A stretch of DNA of 64,000 bases from NCBI GenBank assembly GCA_036365455.1, contig JAWQUS010000019.1, positions 10,454,001 through 10,518,000 on the forward strand. The letters run 5' to 3'. The notes under the pieces were generated by a model, which was not told the DNA's origin, did no database searches, and saw nothing but the letters and a program-made list of their open reading frames with translations. Every line of letters starts with the position of its first letter. The first letter of the stretch is position 1. The stretch comes from Macrosoma leucophasiata (lineage: Eukaryota; Arthropoda; Insecta; Lepidoptera; Hedylidae). Below are positions 1 to 11,300 of the stretch, piece by piece. The position numbers and the translations under genes were made by a program.

Positions 1-303
1 GATTCGATCTCGCAGAGTAACTCCGAGCATAGCCCTCTCCATCGCTCTCTGAGTGACCTTGAGCCTTCTTATGAGGTCCATAGTGAGCGACCACGTTTCT
101 GTTCCGTATGTCATCACTGGCAACACACACTGGTCAAAGACCTTCTTCTTCTTCAGACACTGCGGTAAATTGGACGAGAAGATATAACGCAGCTTCCCGA
201 ACGCTGCCCATCCGAGTTGGATTCGGCGATTGACCTCTTTCTCGAAGTTGGACCTACCTAACTGGACCGTCTGTCCCAGGTATACGTAATCGTCAACAAC
301 TTG
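1..303 (-). mobile_element. RTE-type LINE fragment, C-terminal part of reverse transcriptase
   Basis: The minus strand translates without a stop into a stretch with VDDYVYLGQTVQL, RRIQLGWAAFGKLRYIF and VLPVMTYGTETWSL, the sequence that follows the catalytic core in RTE-group endonuclease/reverse transcriptases of Lepidoptera. It is cut by the left window edge, so the rest of the element cannot be judged. It lies in the Rtf1 intron that follows the last visible exon. Confidence 0.85.
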
Positions 304-831
304 AATCATCCTAATACATGAACTGAAATCACATGTTTATGTATTTAATAAATTTTATTTAAGATATAATTTGTCCTCACTTTGTACGAACAACATGCAC
401 ACCCTATGCATACGGTAAGTATGCATAGGGTGCTAGGTGCTACCTCTACCTACGGCCACACATAAAACACGAACCGAAAAAAGTAAGTGATATGCTGAAG
501 CGTAACTTGCGTACCCTTATTTAACACTCGCTAGTAATAAGAATAATTTTTATTTTCCACTATTTTATTTTTTAAATTATTATTTATAATAAAAGGCACG
601 TCTCAAAGAGTTCTAATAAACTTGTTGAGACTAGCATTCTATTTTGGATGGACGTTAGTCTCTTTTTCGTTCGTATTGACTGTTCGCCAAATGGGTGACC
701 ATAGTTTCCCGAATTGTCATTAATTTTGGGACAAAATATAACCCATATCAAAAATGCCTGAAATCGATTCGGTTATCGATTCTGAACTAACTAGTTTCGG
801 GTTGTACATTCAATCCTGTTACACGTTGTAT

Positions 832-1095
832 AGCTAACTGACCCGGCAAATTTCGTATTGCCTCAGAATGAAATAGTGTGTCAAAGGTTTGATAGATACC
901 GGACCATTTGTATGGGAAAATGAAATTGTGGTTTTTACTATTTCCCTTCAATTTTTTCATATTTTCTTACCTTTTAAACCTTCCCTGGACTTCAAAAAAC
1001 CATTGAAAACTAAAATTTGCCAAATCGGTCCAGCCATTCTCGAGTTTTAGCGAGATTAACGAGCAGCAATTAATTTTTTATATATATATAGACGA
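832..1095 (-). mobile_element. Non-autonomous Helitron-like repeat, type 2
   Basis: Degenerate copy of a family also at 19400, 53477 and 58245. Read on the minus strand the family ends in a short hairpin (GGCAATACGAAGTTTGCC) followed by CTAGT, the layout of a Helitron 3-prime end. It also carries the phrase ACTCGAGAAYGGCTGGACCG. Confidence 0.5.
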
Positions 1096-1207
1096 CAAAT
1101 ACAAAACGATGTGAGACGTGAGCCGATTGTAATAATATAAAGTAAACAAATAAAATATATGTTCAGGGTACTATAGTTGCTTAGCCTGGGTTGCGACAAG
1201 ATATTTT

Positions 1208-1418
1208 TTTTTTTTTTTTAATACGCTTACACTCACAGTCCCACAATAGGTATAAACCTGTGTCGTGGGTGCCGTTGCACACATACAACACATACACAAA
1301 CACCCAGACCCGAAACAAATATCTGTAGGCCATACAAATATTTGTCCCGGTGCGGGGATCGAACCCGCGACCCTTCGAATCAAACGGTCAACTCACACCG
1401 CTCGACTAACCGGGTCGT
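1208..1418 (-). mobile_element. tRNA-like SINE, family B
   Basis: On the minus strand it starts at a pol III A-box-like GGTTAGTCGAGCGG, has a B box GGTTCGATCC about 45 nt on, then a shared body (AGATATTTGTTTCGGGTCTG, CACGACACAGGTTTATACC) and an A-rich tail that appears as a T run at 1204-1220. Other copies are at 17300, 24270 and 33358. The body after the tRNA-like head is identical in order in all of them. Confidence 0.8.
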
Positions 1419-1445
1419 CAATATAATATAGTTGTTAGAGTTATT

Positions 1446-1877
1446 GTAACATTTCACATCCTTCTCTAACTTAAAGAAATCTAATTGTTTTATATTATTT
1501 CGCATTAACACATGCTTGTAAAATATATATTATATTTTTAAAGAAAAATGGAAAGAAAAATTTGACTTCAGGCGAGACTCGAACTCGCGACCTACTGGGA
1601 ATCTAGTCCAGCCGCTCTTCCAATTGAGCTACTGAAGCCCTGCCCGATATGTCAAATCTTTCCTTCACATCTATTGCATTGCTTTATGGTAGTAGCAGCG
1701 CCATCTATTACCAACTATGCTAGTTAGGCAACCGATATAATAGACTTTTCAGTTTATTGAATATCGTAAAGAAGTCGCTTTTACCCTTAATAATTGTTTT
1801 ATATTATTCCGCATTAACACATGCTTGTGAAATATATTTAAAGAAATCTGTTTAACAAGGATGTGAAATGTTACAAT
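1446..1877. mobile_element. TIR element containing a tRNA-like D module
   Basis: The ends are inverted repeats: GTAACATTTCACATCCTT at the left and its complement at the right. Inside, on the minus strand, 1565-1640 holds the D module: AGCTCAATTGGAAGAGC (D-arm/A-box-like), CTGGACTAGATTCCCAG (anticodon-arm-like) and GAGTTCGAGTCTC (B-box-like), closed by a CTTCAG/CTGAAG acceptor-like stem. The anticodon stem is imperfect, so this is a tRNA-derived repeat and not a tRNA gene. Confidence 0.6.
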
Positions 1878-1912
1878 AAGTTTAACAAATATCTTGGTGC
1901 AACCTGGCCTTG

Positions 1913-2058
1913 CCCCCTTATTCATAAACGTATTTTAGCTAAAGTGTTGCTAATCACTCCTTTGTCTTTTTCTATCCTGCACATTTGACAATGCAACTGA
2001 CAAGGACAAAGCATTCTATAGCTAAAACGTATCTAATGTACGTTTATGAATAAGGGGG
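1913..2058. mobile_element. 146-bp palindromic MITE, family F
   Basis: Begins CCCCCTTATTCATAAACGTA and ends with the exact complement of that 20-mer. No coding capacity. Full copies of exactly the same length lie at 11756 and 35616 and a broken one at 12912. A clear target duplication was not found. Confidence 0.8.
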
Positions 2059-2235
2059 TTAGTGTTTAAAGCTTTTGCTGGCTCAAATCCCAACCCTTTT
2101 TTTCCTAAGGAATTTTTACTCTTTTTTTATAATGAAGCATAAAAACATTGATTCACAACAGAAAACTCTACTCTATCTTCATACAAAAAAATATATCAAA
2201 CAAAATTTTTATTTTGACAACGACAAAGAACTCAC

Positions 2236-2334
2236 CACTAATCTCTCTTGTTCTTGTCTCTCTTTGACGACTTTCTCTTCCTGTTCCCTCTGTTTCTGCT
2301 CTTCTGCCGCCGCCACCTCGTTCCTCATGAACTC
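2236..2334 (-). CDS. Rtf1: Rtf1 exon 17 (residues 686-718)
   Basis: Phase 0 to phase 0, 99 nt. Acceptor AAACAG at 2335-2340, donor GTGAGT at 2235-2230. It encodes a Glu/Gln/Lys-rich helix starting [15 protein letters not shown], a continuation of the tail coiled coil that is more extended than in the human protein. No stop is present, so at least one more exon lies left of position 1 or was not recognised in 1-2230, where only repeats are seen. Confidence 0.85.
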
Positions 2335-5300
2335 CTGTTTCAATTTATAATAAACTTATAGGTAAAAGTGACTTCTTAACGATATATAATAAATTGCAAA
2401 GTTTAAATAAATCGATTGCCTAACTAGCAAACTAGCAAGCTTTTGCAAAAGTTTTCTAGTTAGGCAACATCTATATGTCGCTACTGCCACCAAAGGCATT
2501 GCAATGAATGTGAAGGAAAGATTTTTGACAACTCGGGTGTGGACTTTGGTAGCAGCTTTTTTTTCTTGGGCATGTTTTTCTCAGATCACATTGGCCTTTG
2601 CAACTCTGCCGGTGAATGACAAAGAATGACTCTTTTTCTTTTCTTTTCACTCTTTGTTATCAGTTTGTAAAGGGGAAATGAGACATTCTACTGATATGCT
2701 TTTTACATTAGTATATTATATTTAGTTTTATCTTAGTGATATTCTTGACTATACATATATTTTTTATCTTGTGTGACATGTATATCAATTGTTCTTTACT
2801 TTAATTTATTTTGTTTGTTTTTGACGTGTCATAAGAGGTGCCTGTCACCCTAAACGAATAAATGAGTTTCTGATTCTGATTCTGAGTTGGAAGAGCGGCT
2901 GGACTAGATTCCCAGTGGCCGCGAGTTCGAGTCTCGCCTGAAATAAAATTTTTGGTCCATATTACTTTCAAAAAAAAAAAAATTGTAACATTTACTTTAG
3001 CAGGGACTACGAAACGTGTTGCACTAACGTATTTTTTACATTATAAGTCTGTCAACCCTGAGGATTGACAGATTTTCTCAACGTCTGACAGATAATTGAG
3101 GTCAGTTTTAACATAAACCAGCGCAGCTCGACCGGCTTGGTCAGTTAAAGTTGTGACCTCGTTTAACAATTACATTTTTCTTTACTTAACCTGTACTTTA
3201 ATAGTTAAACAGTAAAGTTCGGTTGCAACAAAATTTCTATTAAAGTTAATGTTAAAATTTACATTGTTCCCTAACTGTACGAAATTTGCTAAAGTTCTAA
3301 ATCTTACACTAACTCGATTGTTAACTATAATACAGATACTGATATAGACTATAATACAGGTCTACATGTCTATCTCGGACACCAGCTTCGCACAATTTTA
3401 TGTTTCTGGTGTGGAGTGGGATGAAAAAAAATATCATTATCATAAAAAAGAAAAAAAAACCTTTCATTTTGGTGCAACCGAACCTAAGACGATGAGACAT
3501 GCGACACACCTGACTCCTGCCGCCCTGGTGCGACTTGAAGTTCATGACGGGCTTGGTGTGCCGCCGCGTGAACGGGTCGTCCGCCTTCTTGCCTTTGTTC
3601 GCTTTCACCTGAAATAATAAATCGCCAGTTATTACGAGTCGAACTTTACATTTCATTTTGATGGGTATTTTTAGGGTTCCGTAGTAAACAAGGAACCCTT
3701 AAAGTTTCCCCATGTCCGTCTGTCTGACTGTCTGACCGTCCGCGATAACGTGACGCATAAACTATTGGTACTAGAGACTTGAAATTTGGCTCAAGTATAC
3801 AAATATAGTTAAACCAGAAAATAATAAAAAAAACTATTTATTAGTAACAAATTAAAACGAATTAATAAATAAACTCCAGCAGTAACTAAAGTAGAAGAAT
3901 GAACTAAAGCAGAAACTGGAGTAGGAGCTGCTATAGCAGCAATCACGCCAACAAAGTGGTAGAATAATGTATGTATCTTCACGCCAGGTCCCTAACGGGG
4001 TAGGCAGAGAGTGTAGAGCGCCAGACATCCCGGTTCAGACAAACCTCTCGTGCCTCGTCTACCTTCATCATTCTCTTCATACCTAAGACTTTTGACCCCA
4101 CCATCAGACAGAATTCGACCTATTTGGTCATGGTAGGTCAGCCTTGGTCTTCCTGGGCCTCTGCAACCATCCACATTCGCATTGTATATCTGTTTGGTCA
4201 TTCGCTCATTCGACATTCTTTCTATATGCCCGAACCATCGGAGCATGCCTTTTTTCATTTTTACACCGATACTATCATTCACACAGTCTCTTTCTTACAT
4301 CTTCATTAGAATAAAACCATGAAAATAAAATTATTTAGGGTACCTCACCTACATGTAACGCGCAAATGTTTTTTTTTATTTTTGGTTTTCTATACTGTGC
4401 AAGATATTATTGGATAGGTCTTTAAAAAAAAAATGTTAGGGGTGTGCTAACATCGTTTTTGGATTTAGTTAACTGTTCGTGACTTATTAAGCTTTAAAGG
4501 GCCAATCTTCGTTATACCCCCCCCCCCCCCAACTAAACGGTTGTTGATAGAAATTCAAACGCCTAGTGCCAGTTTTTCGTATTCGTATTAGTGTAAAAGT
4601 CAGAATCATAAAAGTCAGTCAGTCACAGTCAGTAATTCGAGTAAACCAAATGGTGGTGTTCAGCACTATCGTGTTCCGGTGTGGTAATGTAAGTCACTGT
4701 AATTTCCGGCACAGAGGCATAACACCTTAAGCCTCAAGTGTGGCAACGCATCTGCATTTTGACCTCTGGTCATTGTGTGGGTGTCTATAGACTGCAGTCA
4801 TCACTTAACATCAATGTGAACTGCATGTGAAAAAAATTGTTAACAGCCCTAATCGTGCGTTCATTCCCGCCCAGAACGTGCAAATTGTGGAACGAACTTC
4901 CTAGGTTTTCTTAGGTATTTCCTAGGTGCTACAATATGGGGTTCTTCAAAACTGGAGTCAAAAGAGGACTGGCAGCGCGTTGGCAACTCCTCTGATGTTG
5001 CAAATGTTCATAGGCGACGGTGACCACTTTCCATCAGGTTTTCTGTCTACTTGTCAGTCAATAATTTAAAAAAAAAGCAGCTCCTGCTCTCCGTGCCATC
5101 GTCGCCCCTGGTCATGAGGAAATGAGGATATGGAAGAGCGTTGAGAAGCTCACCTCTTCCATGATGGCCTTCTCGGCGGTCTCGACGTTGAGTTTCCTGT
5201 TCCTGTTGTTGATGTAGGAGATGCTCTGTATGGAGGAGGTGCGCGTCTTGTCGAGCTGGCTGGCGCGCTCCTCCAGCTCCTGGATCTTGCCGTTCAGCTC

Positions 5301-8300
5301 CATCACCTGCTCCTCGTCGCCCCTGGTCATCACAGAGTTGAAGGGCATTGAAAATAAAAAACACTAATAATCAAAAAAATATTTATTATAAATTCGGGTA
5401 ATTGTGGGTGTACCACACAAAGAAATACAATAAAATAATAACAGAGGGAATGTCAGAATCAGAATCAGAAACTCATTTATTCATTTAGGGTGACAGGCAC
5501 CTCTTATGACACGTCAAAAAAAAACAAAATAAATTAAAGTGAACAACAATTGATATACATGTCAAACAAGATAAAAAATATATGTAAAGTCAAGAATATC
5601 ACTAAGATAAAACTAAATGTAATAAACTAATGTAAAAAGTATATCAGTAGAATCTCAGAAAATTAATACATAATAATTTAAGAATAACAACTGGAAAAAA
5701 AAATGTAATAAAAATTCAGTATGTACTGGTTACTGGTGGTAGAGCTCCAGTGAAGGAACTCGCGGGCGTAGGCACCAACGCATTATCTAATATACTTGCC
5801 GCTAAATGGTAGTGTTCAGCACTATTGTGTTCCGGTCCGGTGCTAAAGTCCAGCCCTGTAATTTCCGGCACAGAAGCATAACGCTTTAGGCCTCAGGAGT
5901 GGTAACGCATCTGCATTTTGAACTCTGATCTATAGGCTGCAGTCATCACTTAACATCAATGTGAACTGCATGCTTGTTTGCCACTTTCATGACAAAAAAA
6001 AATGTATTTTCATTATGGTAAAAGTGTTTCTTAAATCAAAATAAAATGTCAGTGTCTGCAATGGGCAACCTTTATTATGACGACGAAATTCATCTCTTTT
6101 CTCAATTTCTCTTAAAATGGGGAAATTGAGGAATTTGAAATATTATTATATATTTATTTTTCATATTATAATTGTTTCGTTTATTTTTAATATATTTTGT
6201 GCTTTTGATTATTATTAGTGGTTATTAACTCCTGGAGCCTAATTATCACACTATATAATATAATAAATGTGAAAGTTTCTTTGTTCGGATGTTTGTCCGT
6301 CAATCACGCCGAAACTTCTAAACGTATTTTGACGAAATTTGTCATACAGATAAGGTATCAGCTTACTTAGATTATAGGACACTTTTTATCCGAAAAAATG
6401 ATCCTATGGAATGTCATAGGATGATTTGATGAGTTTCCACAGGTTACGCGTAAAGCGAAATACACGCGGGCGGAGCCGCGGGCAACAGCTAGTATGAAAT
6501 ATATGAATAAACTGAATGGCTTTCACATTTATGGTATGGTAGAAGTGGTAGCAGACCACTACTACTGCGCTGGGGATCCTCCGGTGGAAAAATCCAATGT
6601 TCTTTTCCATTTTCTGGAAATTTTCAGTACCTCGAAGTTTGGTAATGTGCCCGGAGATGTCAACACACAGTGTGGAATTTACCCTTAGATGCGGACACGC
6701 TATTTTTATGTATTTAATGCAAAGATAATTACCAATAAGTAAGGTTAAAAAAAACTCCCATAGCTATATCTTTCATAGTTTCAGAGAAATTAATGAAATC
6801 GAGAAAAAGACATAATTTCCATAGAAACGTAATATCTCGTTTCTTATTAAAATTTTCAATAAAAGTTATAAATCAGGATATGTATGCATTTGAAATGCAC
6901 CTACATATCAGAAAAAATATAGCTAATTACATCTCCTTGTTGAGTTAATTTTGATTTAGTATGATTTCAAAATATATTTTTTTCGTGTTATTCTCTTCAT
7001 GGTCGCATTTTTTTTAAATACACACATATCAAAAATAGTTTAATGAACTACTTAAAAAAAAAAACCAGATGCTAAATGTACAGGACTTATGAAATATTTA
7101 ATTTTAAAAATGTAGGTTAAGGTTGTCACCATAACTGTCATGTCATCATCTAAATAGGCGTTTTTTAAAATAAATCATATTTGTTTTTAATATATTTGAT
7201 CACCTATCTTATTGTAATCAGACTTACCTAATATATCATACATTTTTTTTTTTTAATTTCATGGCATCTCTTGTTATGCATATTGCCAGTGTCAAGTAAA
7301 ACGATATTTCGTATTCGTATTAAGCAACGTAAAAGTCAGAGTCTTCAGTCAATTTATCAGTCCGTCAGTCAGTCAGTAATTCTAGTAAAGCGATGGCTAC
7401 TTTACCAGAACATTTACAATGAAGTTTTGGAGGCAACTCGAAAAAACGTGCTTTCGCACTGTTATTCGATTTCTCTATACTCGAGCACCGTAATAAGCTT
7501 ATATCAAACAAAATGCCACCAACTTTATTTAATATTACTCAAAAATACACCAAGAAAATAACATAAAATAAAAGCACCACACGCATCTTTCAAGGTTCCC
7601 GCCAAAAACTCCTATCATACATTTACTATGGAGAATAAGTACTTGTACCACTAATATTGTGTCATGTTAATAATCAACCTAAAAGAGAACTCTGAAGTTG
7701 AAGATAAGGTTTAGGAAACATTTATTGCTTCTAGTTGTCCCTTCAACAACGTTATAATTATTGTATAGAGCTAGGTGTATTATCTGGTTTCCAATCCACT
7801 TGTCTCACAATGCTTGTAAATAGAAATTAAGGATTGCTATTAAAGAACACTTTTTATAGCATAAATAATTATTCGTGATACTTAGTTGAGTGCAGAAGAA
7901 ATTCTTACATATTTAAAAACGTAACTTCACGCATGTAATCCCCGAAGGGGTAGGCAGAGGTAAATGCGGTAATCGGTATCTTCTGGCACTCCTATGTTAA
8001 ACAGAAGTAGTCATTTGGTATTATTTCACCAAAACATTCAAGGGTTCCCTTCTAAGATATTGCAATTAGAATTAGTATTAGAGAAACTTCAATTTGATAT
8101 TATTTGTTTAACTGAGCATTGGTTGAAAGAAAACCAAGTGTTGATTAATTATAAAAATTACTCTGTAGTAAGTTGTTATACCCGAAAAACTATGCATCAT
8201 GGAGGTACTCTTATTATGATAAAGAATTCAATCAATTCCAGGGAACGTAGGGACATAGTTGACTTATCAGTGGAACATGTTGCGGAAATATCTTGTGTTG

Positions 8301-11300
8301 AGCTGGAAAAGCATATAATAGTGTGCGTTTACAGACCACCAAATTACCAAAACATTAACGTATTTGACTCCACTATGGAGGATGTATTGAAAAAAGCTTG
8401 TTCTAGTAAAAAATCTGTTATTGTATGTGGAGATTTCAACATTAATATTTTGGAAAATAGCTATAATAGTTGTAGACTATTGAATCTTTTTATGTCGTTC
8501 AATCTAAGTAATGTTTTTTTGGAACCCACTCGAGTGAGTCCAACCTCAGCAACTTGTATTGATAATATATTTTGTGATCTTAAATATTTAGATAAAAATA
8601 TTGTTAACTGCATGCCTTCGGATCATAGCGGGCAAATAATGACTTTTGCCACTGCTAATAGTAAAAATATAACACAAAAAACATACAGACAAATAACTTC
8701 TGCTAAATTAAACTATTTTAATGACATGTTAATTAAAGAGTTATATTCCCAAAAGTTTGATTTAAATAGTGCAAATAATTGTTATGAGCAAATTTTTAAG
8801 GTACTTAATACACAATTTAATAAAACATTTAAAATTAAAACTAAATCTACCAAATATAAATTTAGTTTCTGTGATTGGGCTACAACTGGCATTCGTAAAA
8901 GTAGGGAGAGATTATTCGAATTATATGGCCTTAAGAATTGTATGCAAAATGAAAAACTTAATAAATATATTGCTACATATTCAAAAATTTACAAAAATGT
9001 GTGTCAAAAGGCAAAGTCTATATATTTGAGTAGGAAAATAATAAATGCAGACGATAAGATGAAGGCTACGTGGAAAGTAATAAATAGTGAAGCAGGCAAA
9101 AATAAACGGAGTGATGGTCGCGTGATTTTGGAGACATCTCAGGGTACTGTGAGTTCGAATCCTGACATTGCGCAGCACTTTGTAGAATATTTTGCTAAGA
9201 TTCCCTTTGAAATTACAAAACCCTTAAACTCATCCTCTTTATTATCCATTGATATTCTGAAAAATAACGTAGAAGTTTGTACTATTCAATTTAGGTTTAA
9301 ACATGTTAGCCCACAGTCTGTAAGATCAGCTTTTCATCAAATTAAAATAAAAGCTACCGAAGATATTTATGGCATGTCTGTTATGGTGTGTAAGTCGATT
9401 ATAGATACCTTAGCTCCTTACTTAGCATCAATTTTTAACTTATGTATTGATCAGGGAGTCTTTCCAGATTTATTAAAGTTTAGTAAAGTTATACCGCTAT
9501 TTAAATCAGGTGACAATAAGAACCCTAATAATTATAGACCGGTATCTATTCTGCCCGTTCTCAGTAAAGTGTTCGAAAAACTGATGCTTACTCAATTGCT
9601 GCAACATTTCAATACAAATAACATCTTACACGAACAGCAATTTGGTTTTACAAAAGGACGTTGTACAACCGATGCCGGTGTTGCTTTATTAAAACATATT
9701 TTTGAAGCTTGGGAGGATTCACAAGATGCTATAGGTATATTTTGCGACCTTTCAAAGGCGTTTGACTGCGTGGACCACAATACATAAATTGGCAAACTTG
9801 ATCATTATGGACTTGAAAATAAAGCTCTTCAACTTGTTCAATCATACCTTAAGGATCGGGAACAAGTAGTTCAAGTGAATGGAGTAAAATCTCAAGGTGC
9901 AAAGACAGGAATGGGTGTCCCACAGGGCTCAATATTAGGACCATTTCTGTTTTTAGTCTACGTTAATGATTTACTTCATTTGATGCCTAATAGTATGCCC
10001 AAAACAATTTTATTTGCAGACGATACTTCAATAGTTTTTAAAATGAACAGACGGAATCCAGATTACGATACTGTAAATAAGGTCATAGGAGAAGTACATA
10101 AATGGTTTACTGTCAATAATCTTGCACTGAATAGTAAAAAAACCAAATGTATCCGTTTTACCCTCCCTAATGTAAAAAGTAAAGAAGGAGACATTTTTAT
10201 AAACAATGACAAAATTCAATTTGTTGATGACGCTACCTTCTTGGGAATAACGCTTGACTCGAAGTTACAATGGGGACCACATATTAGGCAGTTAGCGAAA
10301 CGTCTGAGTGCCGCAGCTTATGCTGTTCGAAAAATTAGGCAATTAACTGATATAGACACTGCAAGACTTGTTTATTTTAGCTATTTTCACAGTGTCATGT
10401 CCTATGGTATTTTATTGTGGGGTCGAGCGGCTGACATACAATCAATTTTTGTATTACAAAAGAGGGCCATTAGAGCGATGTATAACTTACGTAGTCGTGA
10501 TTCTTTGAAAGAACTATTTAAAGAAATAAATATAATGACAGTCCCTTGCCATTACATCTATGAAAATATACTTTTCGCGAGGAAAAATCTACATCTGTTT
10601 GATAAAATCTCCGATAGGCATAGTTATAATACGAGGAATAAGAACAAGTTGTCTCTGCCAAGTTTTCGACTGACGAAAACTAATACATCTTTCCTAAAAT
10701 ATAGTGTAGAATTTTATAACAAGATCCCAGCCAGGATTGCTGAACTCACCGATGGTAAATTCAAAGCATTAATTAAACGCACTCTATGTAAAAAGGCTTA
10801 CTATAAACTCGAGGACTATCTCAAGGATAGAAATGTTTGGCTAAATGCTGATCTAGCTCCACAAAGGTGTTAAATGTAATAATCAAAGTGTAATGTTGAT
10901 ATTATATTGTTAATTTTAAGCTTGTTTAAATTATGGAAAATTGTAAAAATATGCTTAAGAGATATTTTTAAAAGAGCCGACTGAGTTTTTTCCGGCAAGT
11001 TTTTCTCAGATCATATTGGCCTTTGGAACTTTGCCGGTGAATGACAAAGAATGACTCTTTTTCTTTTCTTTTTACTCTTTGTTATCAGTTTGTAAAGGGG
11101 AAAAGAGACATTTTACTGATATACTTTTTACATTAGTTTATGACATTTAGTTTTATCTTAGTGATATTCTTGACTTTACATATATTTTTTATCTTGTTTG
11201 ACATGTATATCAATTGTTATTCGCTTTAATTTATTTTGTTTGTTTTTGACGTGTCATAAGAGGTGCCTGTCACCCTAAATGAATAAATGAGTTTCTGATT

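Noticed and set aside
1565..1640. tRNA gene
   Set aside because: Acceptor, D and T arms are tRNA-like but the anticodon stem mismatches and the same module is repeated and decayed at several places, so it is a SINE-type repeat.
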